In this document: piece by piece, positions 53,018-62,408 of the stretch
Numbering within the stretch: the first letter of the stretch is position 1
How the letters are laid out: every line of letters begins with the position of its first letter
Source: a bacterium
Lineage (GTDB): Bacteria; Verrucomicrobiota; Kiritimatiellia; CAIKKV01; CAITUY01
Reading direction: 5' to 3'
Assembly: GCA_037143175.1 (NCBI GenBank)
Contig: JBAWZF010000012.1
Coordinates: forward strand, 1-64,000
DNA length: 64,000 nt
Notes under the pieces: model-generated
Told to the model about the DNA's origin: nothing
Seen by the model: only the letters and a program-made list of their open reading frames with translations
Databases searched by the model: none
Program-made: the position numbers and the translations under genes

Positions 53018-54165
53018 GATTTCACCGATTTTACGATTTGATACCCGCGGCGATGGATCATTTCTGCATTCCCGAAGAGTTCCTTCATATAATCCAGATG
53101 ATGGGCTGCATTTTTGGCAACGCTATAAGCGCGCCCCTCCGGTAACAAGGTCTCAAAGGCCGTACGAATGAAAAAATCCGTGATGCGGTCATGGGAGTAG
53201 TAGGGCGGGTTGCCCACAAATAACGTAAAGCGGGGCGGGGGCGGGATCCCCTGGTCGCTGAGTACTACGGTGTAATTTATGAGCCCATTGTTAAAGGCGT
53301 TTTGCTGGGTAATGGCGGTGGCACGTGAATGGGCGTCCACAAAACAAACACTTGCAGTCGGCTGGTTTTTTGCCAGCGAGATCCCAATGCTGCCGCACCC
53401 GCACCCCATGTCCAGAATGACATCCCCGGGCTGACTTATGGCTACTTCAGCGAGCGCCTGGGCACCCGGGTCCACCCGGCGGTGGGCGAAGACTCCCGGG
53501 AGCGTGGTGAGCGTGACGGGTAATCCATTGGGAATGGTCATGGTGAATTCGGCCTGATAGACCTTGAGTGCTTTTAACTCATGTTTCTTTTGGGCCATAA
53601 GAAGAGTGGATCCTTTTTTCTGGCCGCGGATGGAGCAGTTGCTGAAAAACTTTTTGACGTGTTCGGCAACCCAGGGCGCCTCTTCTTCAATCGAAACAAA
53701 GCATCGTCCACCCGTTTTAAGGGCCAGATGGCTTTGCTGCAGAAGATCCAGAATCAGTTCGTTGGACGTGGTGCCTTTTGAGATCTGAAGGCAGACGGCA
53801 TCAAAACAATTCCGCTCCGGGATGTAAGGCTCGCACCGGGAGGTCACCCCGGACGCCGGATTCCGGAGAAGATTCCGTTCAACGGCATGGTGGTGAAACA
53901 GATCAAGCGAGGAGACGACCGCTTCAAGTCCGTGGTGAAAGTGTGTGGCCATCATGGCAATGGCCCCGGTACGATTGCCGAGAACCAGGAGCCGTTGCGG
54001 CTTGGTCGGGAGCAGGGGGATGGCTTCGATAAGATGAGCCTCGGTACGGCTCAGGCCGGAACGGGAGATGACTTCATATTTTCCATCGAGAAACAATTCA
54101 GCGGTGGACGCGAGGTCGGCTTGAGTTTCTGTGATATGGAAGGTGATGATCGGGAGGTCAAGCAT
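53014..54165 (-). CDS. RsmC-like class I SAM methyltransferase
   Basis: A 383-residue protein with two methyltransferase-fold halves, as in RsmC (16S rRNA G1207) and RlmG. The N-terminal half has LLVLGNRTGAIA but is otherwise degenerate; the C-terminal half has the SAM motif ILDMGCGCGSIGISLA and the catalytic FVGNPPYYS, where N-P-P-Y marks amino-group methylation. Rules for RsmC would expect NPPFH, so the exact target base is uncertain. It is coupled to the small YkgJ-type gene by a four-base overlap. Confidence 0.85.
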   Translation of the reverse strand: MLDLPIITFHITETQADLASTAELFLDGKYEVISRSGLSRTEAHLIEAIPLLPTKPQRLLVLGNRTGAIAMMATHFHHGLEAVVSSLDLFHHHAVERNLLRNPASGVTSRCEPYIPERNCFDAVCLQISKGTTSNELILDLLQQSHLALKTGGRCFVSIEEEAPWVAEHVKKFFSNCSIRGQKKGSTLLMAQKKHELKALKVYQAEFTMTIPNGLPVTLTTLPGVFAHRRVDPGAQALAEVAISQPGDVILDMGCGCGSIGISLAKNQPTASVCFVDAHSRATAITQQNAFNNGLINYTVVLSDQGIPPPPRFTLFVGNPPYYSHDRITDFFIRTAFETLLPEGRAYSVAKNAAHHLDYMKELFGNAEMIHRRGYQIVKSVKS

Positions 54166-54245
54166 AGGTTATAGGTTCTTTCATTTGCCTTAGTCTCGCA
54201 TCATCCCTCGTCGCCCGTCAACATGATGCTACACATGCGGCTAAG

Positions 54246-54388
54246 GGGTGGGCAGCTCCTCATGTTCGCTACTGACCACAAGATTCTGTTCGTTGATAAT
54301 ATTGAAATAATAGACATGGGTGCCTGGTGGTAATTGGGCGGAAGCCCTTTTTGAAACGATAATTGGCCACTGCCAGGGTTTGAATCAT
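54246..54388 (-). pseudogene. Gene remnant(s) after the glycosyltransferase operon
   Basis: In the frame that follows the last glycosyltransferase stop without further interruption, the text runs PWQWPIIVSKRASAQ, then LPPGTHVYYFNIINEQ, then NLVVSSEHEELPTP and a TAG, which looks like a genuine protein tail but has no start codon. In another frame an ATG at 54388 overlaps the same stop (ATGA) and begins MIQTLAVANYR, like the start of RecF-like AAA ATPases, before degrading. Both hints suggest a deletion scar in the last gene of the operon. The rest of the gap (54166-54245) shows nothing. Confidence 0.35.
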
Positions 54389-55503
54389 GGGAGAGCCACC
54401 CTGATGGTCTTTTTGATCAAGGCGTCGAGGCCATCAATAAAAGCCTGGATGCTGAAGGTTTCAGCATGGGCCCGGATGAGGCGAGGATCCCAGGTCTTGC
54501 CGGCACAAGTTTCGATAGCTGCGATAAGGGCTTCAGGAGTTTGCTGGTCGAAAAAGAGTCCGGATACGCCCGCTTTGACTGTCTCCAAGGCTCCGCCGCG
54601 ACCAAAGGCCACCACAGGGCGACCGCAGGCCTGTGCTTCGAGTGGGGCAATGCCGAAGTCTTCTTCGCCCGGGAAGATAAACATCCGGCACCGGCGATAG
54701 AGTCCCAGTAATTCATCATCCGTTTGCCGGCCCAGAAGTTCAATAGTGGGTCCCGCCATGGCCTTGAGCGATTCAAATTCGGTGCCTGTCCCGACAATTT
54801 TAAGGCGCCGTCCTGTTCGGTTGTAGGCCGTTACGGCCAGATCAATTTTTTTATAAGGAACCAGGGCCGATGCGATCAGATCAAAATCGCCAGCAGGTTG
54901 GTAATCCGGCGTCCAGCGGTCAAGATCCACGGGCGGATACAGGACGTCCGCCTCACGGCCATAAAAGCGGTTGATCCGGTCCTCAATATGCTGGCTGATG
55001 CCCACGAACCGGGTAACCCGTTTTGAGGCATGGCGGTCCCAGCGGCGCAGCCATGCCAGGAGGGGCCGTGCCAGCAATTTTTTCAACGGGTTTCCCTTAA
55101 GGTATTCATCGTGGAACAACCAGGCATAGCGCATGGGGGTAAAGCAGTAACAGAGCTGGGGTGCTTCGGAACGCAGGCCCTTGGCGACGCAGTGGCTGGT
55201 ACTGATGACCAGGTCGGCCGTGGGAACCTTGAACTGTTCAATCGCTGATGGGAAAAAGGGCAGGAAATAGCGATATCGTTTTCCGATGGACGGGATGGCC
55301 TGAAGCCAGGAGGTGTGGATGGGGTGGCGGTTAATGGTATCGGAGATGGCGCTGCGATTACGGATGAGGGTGAAGATGGGGGCTTCAGGGAAGCCCTCGC
55401 AGAGAACCTCAAGGACGCGTTCGCCTCCGCGCATTCCGGTAAGCCAGTCATGGCAGAGAACCACGCGTAAATTTTTCCAGGATGCAGGGAATGTGTGGCT
55501 CAT
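54385..55503 (-). CDS. Glycosyltransferase family 4 protein (third gene of operon)
   Basis: A 372-residue GT-B enzyme. N-terminal LRVVLCHDWLTGMRGGERVLEVLCEGF is typical of WbaZ/mannosyltransferase-like GT4 proteins; the C-terminal donor site has GTGTEFESLKAMAG, FIFPGEEDFGIAPLEAQACGRPVVAFGRGGALET. It transfers a sugar from a nucleotide donor to a surface glycan or glycolipid. Its start overlaps the stop of the preceding GT gene by four bases. Substrate not known. Confidence 0.92.
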   Translation of the reverse strand: MSHTFPASWKNLRVVLCHDWLTGMRGGERVLEVLCEGFPEAPIFTLIRNRSAISDTINRHPIHTSWLQAIPSIGKRYRYFLPFFPSAIEQFKVPTADLVISTSHCVAKGLRSEAPQLCYCFTPMRYAWLFHDEYLKGNPLKKLLARPLLAWLRRWDRHASKRVTRFVGISQHIEDRINRFYGREADVLYPPVDLDRWTPDYQPAGDFDLIASALVPYKKIDLAVTAYNRTGRRLKIVGTGTEFESLKAMAGPTIELLGRQTDDELLGLYRRCRMFIFPGEEDFGIAPLEAQACGRPVVAFGRGGALETVKAGVSGLFFDQQTPEALIAAIETCAGKTWDPRLIRAHAETFSIQAFIDGLDALIKKTIRVALP

Positions 55504-56663
55504 AACTGAATCAATTCGTGATAAAGGGCAATGGTTTGTCGGGCGGCTGCGGTCCAGGTGAACTGTCGGGCCTGCTCAAAGCCGAATTGAATCATATTGC
55601 GGCGGAGTTCGTGATCGGTCAGAACACGCAGGATCCCGTTTGCCAGTTCGGGGCCATTGTCGAGCGGGGTATAGAAAGCGGCCTGCCCGCCGATCTCTTT
55701 GAAGACCGGAATATCACTGCATAACATCGGTGCGCCACAGGCCATGGCCTCGACTACCGGCAGGCCAAAGCCTTCGTAGCGGGAGGGCAACACCACGACA
55801 TCGGCACTCTGATAGGCCTTCACTAGGGCTGAACTGGTTTGATACCCCACCCAGGAGATGGCGGCTTCCATACCCAGCGCTTTGACACGTTGTCCGGCTT
55901 CCGGGTATCTGGGGTCGGGCGGACCAAGGATCTTGAGTTGGATTGGGAAGGGCGCCTTTTGGCGAGCTTCCGAGAAGGACTCAATCAGGAGGGGTAAGTT
56001 TTTATAGGGATCACTCCGTCCGACATAAAGCACCGTGCGGGGCCTTGTGGGGTCATCGTGTACAGCCTCCGAAGCAGGGCGGGGGACGAAGATTGGCGAG
56101 ACTCCATTGTAGATCACTTTGACGGAATCGTGGCGCTCCGGCGGGATATTGAGATGTTTTACGATATCGGAGCGCGAGGCTTCACTGACCGCGATGATCC
56201 GGTCGGCGCGGGCCCCGATTTCAAGCATCAGGCGACGATAGATTGGGAATAGCCGGGTTTTCAGGGCGCGCGGGGTGGCCGAGGGAAAGAGCAAAGGGAT
56301 CAGGTCGTGAATGGTGGCGATGCAGCGGATTTTGCCAACTTGCCCGCGTGGGAAGCAAGCGAGGGGAATCATGTAGTTGGTGGAGTGGTAAACTTCAATA
56401 CCGTTGCGGGCGAGGCGTGACGGAAGCAGGAGCTGACTGTGCGGGGAGAAGACGCTCCAGGGGACGATATCGGGGCGGAAATTCGGTTTGTCCGCCAGTT
56501 CGGCCTCAATCCAGGTTCGTTCGGCCAAAGCCCGGTCGGAGAATATCAGCAGATAGGAGTTTAAATGATCCTCACGGGCAATATGGCGAATCAGCTCCCG
56601 GGTGTGGGCCCCAATACCTGAGATCTCGTTAAATATCCAGCGGGCGTCGAGCGCGATCTTCAT
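55500..56663 (-). CDS. Glycosyltransferase family 4 protein (second gene of operon)
   Basis: A 387-residue GT4 enzyme: IALDARWIFNEISGIGAHTRELI at the start, HDLIPLLFP and IIAVSEASRSDIVKHL in the acceptor half, then TVLYVGRSDPYKNLPLLIESF and the donor motif VLPSRYEGFGLPVVEAMACGAPMLCSDI. Closely related in plan to the next gene upstream, suggesting old duplication. Coupled by four-base overlaps on both sides. Confidence 0.93.
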   Translation of the reverse strand: MKIALDARWIFNEISGIGAHTRELIRHIAREDHLNSYLLIFSDRALAERTWIEAELADKPNFRPDIVPWSVFSPHSQLLLPSRLARNGIEVYHSTNYMIPLACFPRGQVGKIRCIATIHDLIPLLFPSATPRALKTRLFPIYRRLMLEIGARADRIIAVSEASRSDIVKHLNIPPERHDSVKVIYNGVSPIFVPRPASEAVHDDPTRPRTVLYVGRSDPYKNLPLLIESFSEARQKAPFPIQLKILGPPDPRYPEAGQRVKALGMEAAISWVGYQTSSALVKAYQSADVVVLPSRYEGFGLPVVEAMACGAPMLCSDIPVFKEIGGQAAFYTPLDNGPELANGILRVLTDHELRRNMIQFGFEQARQFTWTAAARQTIALYHELIQL

Positions 56664-57781
56664 GACAAAACCTTCCGGTAAACATCCAGTGTTTTAAGGG
56701 CGGTATCCCGCCAAGAAAAGCGGGCGGCATGTGCCGGTGCGTGTTTCGCAAGTTGATTGCGCCGGTCTGTATCATTGAGCAGGTTGGTGACGGTTCCTGC
56801 CCAGACCGAGGCGTCAAAGCCGGGGATTAAAACCGAGGCGGATCCCGTCAGCATTTCCGGAAGTGAGCCGCCTGTAGAGGAGACGACCGGGGTGCCGCAG
56901 GCCATGGCTTCCAGGGGAGGCAGCCCGAAGCCTTCGTAAAAGGACGTCATGACATAAAGTTCCGCACCGGCATAGAGTGAGAATAGATCACCGTCGGGGA
57001 CAAACTCCAGATAGCGGATGCGGTCTTTACGCGAGGAGGAGTTCATGCATTCAAGGATGGGTTCCACCTTCCAGCCTTTCATTCCGGCAATGACGAGATC
57101 GCCATCGAATTCCGATAGCTGTTCAAACATTTCGATCAGGAAGGGAATGTTTTTGCGCGGTTCCAAGGTGCCGACGCTGAGGAGATAAGGGCGGTCGAGT
57201 TTGAGTTGACGCCGGGTCTTCGAGATTTGTTCGGCGGTTGGGCGGGTGCAGCCGGGGGTGATCCCCAGCGGGGTTGCGAATATTTGCGCGGGATCCAGCC
57301 CCAGCAACTCAGAGGTTTCTTTTCTGCTGAATTCAGACACCGTGATAATGGCATCGGCGCGCCTGACCGTGTCATGGATGAAGGTTGATAAATAATCCAG
57401 ATTTTTTTTCTCGGAAAATTCAGGGTAACGCAAAAAACTCATGTCATGGATGGTGACGATCTTTTTTCCCTGAGTAAGCGGGGGAATCGTGAAGTTGGGG
57501 AAGTGATAGAGGTCAGCCTTTCCCGAAAACCAGTCGAAGGGCGGCCATTGGAGCCGTTTCCAGGCTTGCTGGACATATTTGCCAGGAACCCAGCGTACGG
57601 GGTTCTGATGGGCGCCCGTGCAGGGGAAATCAAGACCGCGGCGATGGAAGTCGAAATAAAAGAGATCCAGATCATCGGCCGGTGACATGATGGGGGCCAG
57701 GTGTTCCACGAGGTTTCTCGTGTAACGCCCCACTCCGGCCCGTTGCGAAACGGCCGATTGTATATCCACACAGATTCTCAT
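56660..57781 (-). CDS. Glycosyltransferase family 4 protein (first gene of operon)
   Basis: A 373-residue GT4 enzyme: MRICVDIQSAVSQRAGVGRYTRNLVEHL, TIHDMSFLRYPEF, IITVSEFSRKETSELLG, LLSVGTLEPRKNIPFLIEMF and MTSFYEGFGLPPLEAMACGTPVVSSTGGSLPEM. The Met at 57781 is chosen because the family begins with this strand; the open frame extends 21 residues further without likeness. It heads a three-gene operon and is divergent from rsmI, with 81 bases between the starts. Confidence 0.93.
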   Translation of the reverse strand: MRICVDIQSAVSQRAGVGRYTRNLVEHLAPIMSPADDLDLFYFDFHRRGLDFPCTGAHQNPVRWVPGKYVQQAWKRLQWPPFDWFSGKADLYHFPNFTIPPLTQGKKIVTIHDMSFLRYPEFSEKKNLDYLSTFIHDTVRRADAIITVSEFSRKETSELLGLDPAQIFATPLGITPGCTRPTAEQISKTRRQLKLDRPYLLSVGTLEPRKNIPFLIEMFEQLSEFDGDLVIAGMKGWKVEPILECMNSSSRKDRIRYLEFVPDGDLFSLYAGAELYVMTSFYEGFGLPPLEAMACGTPVVSSTGGSLPEMLTGSASVLIPGFDASVWAGTVTNLLNDTDRRNQLAKHAPAHAARFSWRDTALKTLDVYRKVLS

Positions 57782-57862
57782 TGCTTTCGTTTCTGAAACC
57801 CTTAGAAATGGATGGCATTGTAATGAGGGCTTGGAAAACGACAAGAACAGAGTGAAATCAAT

Positions 57863-58543
57863 ATGAGTATAGCGCAGGGACTTTATGTGGTGGGAACGCC
57901 AATTGGGAATCTGGACGATTTATCGGCCCGGGCGATTGAGACCTTGAAGCAGGTTCATGGTATTTTAGCCGAGGACACCCGTCATACGCGCATCCTTTTG
58001 GATCGGTTTGGGATTAAAACCCCCGCGTTCAGTTGTCATAAATTCAATGAAGCCGCGCGGGTGGACGGTATTCTGGCCCGTTTGCGGGCCGGAGAATCGT
58101 TGGCGCTGGTGTCCGATGCCGGGATGCCGGGGGTGTCGGATCCCGGTTCGCGCATGGTGGCTGCCTGCCGCAAGGCGGGGATCCCCGTGATTTGTGTTCC
58201 CGGGCCGTCCTCCGTCACCGCAGCGATTTCCCTATGTGGCTTTCCAGGTGCCGGTTTTGTATTTGCCGGGTTTACCCCCAGGAAGAGTGGGGCACTACGG
58301 AAGTTCCTTCTGGAATTTGCCACCTGTCCGGTGCCGGTGGCCGTTTTCGAATCTCCTTTCCGCCTGATGAAGTTGCTGGATGAAATTGAGGCGACGCTGT
58401 GCGAGCGCGAGCTGTTTGTAGGCCGGGAGCTCACTAAAAAGTTCGAGGAGACGGTTTGGGGGACGGCTGCAGAGTTGAAACGCACATTTCAGGGCAGAAC
58501 CATCAAGGGGGAAATTGTTCTGGTGATCGCTTCACCCCGTTGA
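57863..58543 (+). CDS. rsmI: 16S rRNA (cytidine1402-2'-O)-methyltransferase RsmI
   Basis: A 226-residue tetrapyrrole-methylase-fold enzyme. LYVVGTPIGNLDDLSARAIETL, ILAEDTRHTRILLDRFGI, ALVSDAGMPGVSDPGSRMV and CVPGPSSVTAAISLCGF are the RsmI signature blocks; FVGRELTKKFEE is near the end. It methylates the ribose of C1402 at the decoding site. It is slightly shorter than the 280-residue enterobacterial form because it lacks the C-terminal extension. Confidence 0.95.
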   Translation: MSIAQGLYVVGTPIGNLDDLSARAIETLKQVHGILAEDTRHTRILLDRFGIKTPAFSCHKFNEAARVDGILARLRAGESLALVSDAGMPGVSDPGSRMVAACRKAGIPVICVPGPSSVTAAISLCGFPGAGFVFAGFTPRKSGALRKFLLEFATCPVPVAVFESPFRLMKLLDEIEATLCERELFVGRELTKKFEETVWGTAAELKRTFQGRTIKGEIVLVIASPR

Positions 58544-58593
58544 CAGCAGAGGCGACGGGTGCTAGCCTTTCGAGAGTTATATTAAGGGTTCAT

Positions 58594-59130
58594 ATGGAAA
58601 TATTGGGTGACAGCGTAGAAGTTGCGATTCAGGCCTCTGATGCATTTGTTCGGGTTCACGGCCGAGCTACCTTTAAAATCGGGCCCGCGCTCAAACAGTT
58701 TGGCATGATGGCCTGTGAAAAGGGCTGTCGGCGTATCATTGTTGAAATGCAGGATTGTGTGGGAATGGATAGTACCTTTATGGGGGTATTGGCGGGTCTG
58801 GCAACCCAGCTTAAGAAAATAGACGGTGCAGTTGTACTGCGTAATATCAGTGATAAAAATTCCTTTCTGATAAAAATGCTGGGGATTAATCATTTGGTTA
58901 CCATTGATGCAAATGACTCCTCCACCAGCGCCATGCCCGGTAATGGCAAGTCCTTGCAGACAGGTGCTGACAAGCAGCAGATGACCCAGACCATGATTAC
59001 GGCGCATGAGGCGCTGATCGAGGCGGCTCCGGATAACATGGTCAAATTTAAGGATGTATTGGTTTATTTGAAGGAAGATCTCGCGCGAACGGTGATGCAA
59101 CAGACCGCCGCCGCAAATCAGGCTCATTGA
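58594..59130 (+). CDS. STAS-domain protein
   Basis: A 178-residue protein. The first 105 residues are a STAS fold (VRVHGRATFKIGPALKQF, IIVEMQDCVGMDSTFMGVLAGL), where the Ser in MDSTF is at the place of the phosphorylated Ser in anti-anti-sigma factors. The C-terminal 70 residues (ITAHEALIEAAPDNMVKFKDVLVYLKEDL) are an added helical segment. It likely works in a partner-switch pathway; no anti-sigma kinase is near. The Met at 58594 gives the domain start. Confidence 0.85.
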   Translation: MEILGDSVEVAIQASDAFVRVHGRATFKIGPALKQFGMMACEKGCRRIIVEMQDCVGMDSTFMGVLAGLATQLKKIDGAVVLRNISDKNSFLIKMLGINHLVTIDANDSSTSAMPGNGKSLQTGADKQQMTQTMITAHEALIEAAPDNMVKFKDVLVYLKEDLARTVMQQTAAANQAH

Positions 59131-59224
59131 TCATTCCTGAGCTTTTTTGATTTTTGCTTCCTGTTATGCGGAAGAAAATCCCATATTTTTTCAAACATTA
59201 GATTTTTTATGTGAGGGCTGAAGT

Positions 59225-60397
59225 GTGACTGTAAAGCGCGATTATTATGAAGTGCTCGGTGTGGCAAGGTCCGCCTCGGCCGATGAGGTCAAAAAAGCTT
59301 ACCGTCGTATGGCGATGCAGTATCACCCTGACCGGAATCAGGGTGACAAGGCTGCCGAGGCCAAGTTCAAGGAAGTCAGTGAGGCCTATGAGATTTTGAG
59401 TGATGCCGGAAAGCGGCGTCAATACGACCAATATGGCCATGAAGGTTTGAAATCCACTTTTGGACCGGATGGTTTTAACTTCTCACGGGATTTTACCCAT
59501 GTGTCTGATTTACAGGATTTATTTGGCAGCCTGTTCGGGGATGGCGGCGGTGTTTTTGAAGATATGATGGGGGGCGGTCGGCGGACGTCGCGAACGGGCC
59601 CGCAACAAGGGGCGGATCTCAGGTTCGATTTGGAGATCGGTTTCGAGGAGGCTATGTTCGGGGCTCAACAGGACATTACGTTGCCGGTGACTGAGCAATG
59701 TGCCGCGTGTAACGGAATGGGAAGCGAACCGGGTAGCTCCGAAGAGACATGCCGTCATTGCGGCGGGCGGGGTGCGGTGATTTCGGCGAGTGGCTTTTTC
59801 CAGGTGCGCCAGACCTGTCCGGTGTGTTCCGGCAGTGGCAAGATGATTACCAAGCCGTGTCGTGACTGCAAGGGGGCTGGCCGCGTCAAAAACAAAAAGC
59901 GCCTCACCCTACGCATTCCTGCAGGCGTTGAGACGGGATCCCGTTTGCGTCTGGCCGGTCGTGGCGAAGGTGGCGTGCGGGGGGGTGTTGCCGGCGATCT
60001 CTATGTGATTCTCCATGTCCGCGAACATGATCTGTTCCATCGGGAGGGTGCTGAGTTGCTTTGCGAGGTGCCGATCCCCATGCATATTGCGGCATTGGGC
60101 GGTGAAGTAAATGTCCCCACCCTTGATGGATTTGTTCCGCTGCATGTGGAGGCGGGCACGGAGTCGGGGCATATGTTCCGGTTGAGCGGCAAGGGGGCGC
60201 CCAGCCTTGATGGGCATGGGCGGGGGGATTTGCATATCAGGGCCGTTGTGGAAGTACCGGTTAAACTCAGTTCCAAACAAAAAAAGGCACTTAAGGATTA
60301 CAGCGATTTATGCGCTGACGAAAATCATCCCATGACTCGTAAACTGCAGGAACGGTCCGAGCAATTTTTTAAAGCCAAACCCACCCCGGATAAGTGA
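59225..60397 (+). CDS. dnaJ: Chaperone DnaJ
   Basis: A 390-residue type I DnaJ. J-domain (4-70) with the HPD in [19 protein letters not shown]; Gly/Phe region; four CxxCxGxG zinc repeats ([32 protein letters not shown]); C-terminal substrate domain with [19 protein letters not shown]. It delivers unfolded proteins to DnaK and triggers its ATPase. The start is a GTG. It is followed by rsmE2 after 10 bases, a gene order seen in many bacteria (dnaJ-prmA/rsmE). Confidence 0.97.
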   Translation: MTVKRDYYEVLGVARSASADEVKKAYRRMAMQYHPDRNQGDKAAEAKFKEVSEAYEILSDAGKRRQYDQYGHEGLKSTFGPDGFNFSRDFTHVSDLQDLFGSLFGDGGGVFEDMMGGGRRTSRTGPQQGADLRFDLEIGFEEAMFGAQQDITLPVTEQCAACNGMGSEPGSSEETCRHCGGRGAVISASGFFQVRQTCPVCSGSGKMITKPCRDCKGAGRVKNKKRLTLRIPAGVETGSRLRLAGRGEGGVRGGVAGDLYVILHVREHDLFHREGAELLCEVPIPMHIAALGGEVNVPTLDGFVPLHVEAGTESGHMFRLSGKGAPSLDGHGRGDLHIRAVVEVPVKLSSKQKKALKDYSDLCADENHPMTRKLQERSEQFFKAKPTPDK

Positions 60398-60407
60398 GCG
60401 TTGAAGG

Positions 60408-61157
60408 ATGATCCCGCGTTGTTTTATTACCCCGGATGCATGGGAGCGTGACACGATCACGCTTTCCCGTGATGATTCGCACCATTTAACTGACGTTTTG
60501 CGGATGGAAATCGGTGCATCCGTAGTGATTTGTGACGGCCAGGGCGGAGAGGCGTCGGCCGTGATCACGGCGCGCAGCACGGGTATTGTGACGGTATGGA
60601 TCGTGGAGCGGAAGCGGCAGGCGGGGGCGGGGATTGCCATCACCCTGATTCAGGCCGTACCCAAATCCCAGAAGATGGATTTGATCATTCAGAAGGCGAC
60701 CGAACTGGGGGTTTGCACCATTTATCCTGTCATGACGGATCGGGGCGTGGTCCGACTCGAGGATGAGCGGGCTGATCATCGTATGACTCGGTGGCAGCGG
60801 ATTGCGTTTGAGGCGGCCAAGCAGTGTCGTACTTCATGGATCACGAAGGTCCATCCTGTCGCAACGCTGGTATCGGTGCTGGGGCGGAAGCTGGTATTGG
60901 ATGCCTTGCTGATCGGTTCCTTGGAGCCAGAGAGCCGTCCTTTAAAGTCCTGCTTGCAGGAGTTGAGAGAACGCCATATCGGTTCAGTCGGCTTGTTAAT
61001 CGGGCCTGAAGGCGATTTTTCGCCGCGTGAATATGAGCTGGCCAAGCAGGCCGGGGCCATTCCCATCAGTTATGGCAACCGCGTGTTAAGAGTGGAGACG
61101 GCGGCGTTGTATGGTGTGAGCGTGTTGGCTTATGAGTTAATGGAGGATCATGTATAA
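60408..61157 (+). CDS. rsmE: 16S rRNA (uracil1498-N3)-methyltransferase, copy 2
   Basis: A 249-residue SPOUT methyltransferase with RCFITPDAWERDTITLSRDDSHHLTDVLRMEIG in the PUA-like domain, LIQAVPKSQKMDLIIQKATELGV, LLIGPEGDFSPREYELA and the canonical NRVLRVETAALYG. Compared with copy 1 at 20675 this one keeps the ETA motif and lies next to dnaJ, as in many genomes, so it is the better candidate for the true U1498 enzyme. Its end overlaps plsC by 8 bases. Confidence 0.92.
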   Translation: MIPRCFITPDAWERDTITLSRDDSHHLTDVLRMEIGASVVICDGQGGEASAVITARSTGIVTVWIVERKRQAGAGIAITLIQAVPKSQKMDLIIQKATELGVCTIYPVMTDRGVVRLEDERADHRMTRWQRIAFEAAKQCRTSWITKVHPVATLVSVLGRKLVLDALLIGSLEPESRPLKSCLQELRERHIGSVGLLIGPEGDFSPREYELAKQAGAIPISYGNRVLRVETAALYGVSVLAYELMEDHV

Positions 61158-61989
61158 TCTCCAGCAATCCAAGGCATTTCATCGTCAAATTAAAATGGCG
61201 CAGCATTACGTGACCACCCGCCGGTCGGGTGTCCCGATGCGGTTGGGCCCCTTCGAGTGGATCCGGGCACTCTGTTTCCACACGCGGATTATTTGGAGTT
61301 ATTATGTGGCCCGGAACATGATTAAGCGTGGCGTGTTTGATGCCGACGGCTATGCCAACCGCTCCTGGAAATCCCTGTATGTGACGGAGGCTCTCGGTGG
61401 GCGGATTGAGGTGGAGGGGTTGGAACATTTGGCGAAAACCCCCGGGCCGGTGGTGATCATTGGTAACCATATGGCCTCCTTGGAAACTGTGGTTTTGCCC
61501 TGCTTCATTCTTCCCTTTAAAGAGGTGGCGTTTGTGGTGAAGCAAAGTCTGCGCACGCATTTTGCCTTTGGACCGATCATGTGCGCGGTGAAGCATATTG
61601 CCGTGAGCCGCGATAATCCGCGTGAAGACTTGAAACGGGTGTTAAACGAAGGCACCGAATTGATTCGTCAGGGGGTAACGGTGGTTATTTTCCCGCAGGC
61701 GACCCGGTCGGCTGAATTTGATGTGGACGGCTTTAACACCTTGGGGGTAAAGCTGGCGGCCCGCGCGGGTGTACCGGTGATCCCCCTGGCCTTGAAAACT
61801 GATTTCATGGCGAATGGTAAATGGGTCAAGGATGCCGGTTATGTGTATCCCGAGCGGCCCATCCGGTTTGCTTTTGGTGCCCCGCTAGCGGTAACCGGGA
61901 ACGGACGGGAGACCCATGCGGCCGTGGTGGATTTTATCGTGACTCATCTGAAGGCGTGGGGTGGCTCAATTAAAGGAACGGCAACATGA
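61150..61989 (+). CDS. 1-acyl-glycerol-3-phosphate acyltransferase-like protein (PlsC family)
   Basis: A 279-residue LPLAT-family protein. The catalytic H-x4-E is in IIGNHMASLETVVLP, and the substrate block is VVIFPQATRS (PlsC usually FPEGTRS). There is an N-terminal membrane-associated region (about 35-60). It may make phosphatidate or acylate another lipid. The Gln for Glu and Ala for Gly changes in the phosphate-binding block set it apart from housekeeping PlsC. Overlaps neighbours by a few bases on both sides. Confidence 0.85.
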   Translation: MYNLQQSKAFHRQIKMAQHYVTTRRSGVPMRLGPFEWIRALCFHTRIIWSYYVARNMIKRGVFDADGYANRSWKSLYVTEALGGRIEVEGLEHLAKTPGPVVIIGNHMASLETVVLPCFILPFKEVAFVVKQSLRTHFAFGPIMCAVKHIAVSRDNPREDLKRVLNEGTELIRQGVTVVIFPQATRSAEFDVDGFNTLGVKLAARAGVPVIPLALKTDFMANGKWVKDAGYVYPERPIRFAFGAPLAVTGNGRETHAAVVDFIVTHLKAWGGSIKGTAT

Positions 61990-62408
61990 TGACTCCCGAT
62001 CTCCAAATGAGCGTTTTATGTGATGATGTGCGCCAGGAACGATCCGGTAAATTCATCCTCATCGGGCTTTTTGATGTCATTGGCACGCCACAATTCCCTG
62101 CCGTTTTTCAGCGCGTTTGCATTGTCAATCGCTGGTGCAGCGGGCAGGGGGCCTTTACGGAAAAGACCCGTATCATTGGCCCTGATAATGGAGTGGTGGT
62201 CGCCGAGGGGCAGGAAATCCGGGTGCTGTTGAATGATCCGGAGTCTACGGTGACCAATGTTGAATTTTTCATGAATCTCAAGTTCGATAAAGAAGGGGTT
62301 TATTGGATTGAGATCCTGATTGATGGCGATCTTAAGTTGCGGTATCCGCTGCGGGTGAATCGTGTGGTGATACCTCCAATGGCCCCGGGCGGACCCCAGG
62401 TTGTATGA
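61986..62408 (+). CDS. Conserved hypothetical protein (DUF6941-like)
   Basis: A 140-residue protein that I recognise only as a type with an N-terminal LCDDVRQERSGKFILIGLFDVI, seen in DUF6941-like proteins. It is beta-rich, soluble and without signal peptide. Neighbours: it overlaps plsC by four bases and alr by four bases, so it is translated within the plsC-alr message and may serve the cell envelope. Function unknown. Two adjacent ATGs (61986 and 61989) are possible starts. Confidence 0.75.
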   Translation: MMTPDLQMSVLCDDVRQERSGKFILIGLFDVIGTPQFPAVFQRVCIVNRWCSGQGAFTEKTRIIGPDNGVVVAEGQEIRVLLNDPESTVTNVEFFMNLKFDKEGVYWIEILIDGDLKLRYPLRVNRVVIPPMAPGGPQVV

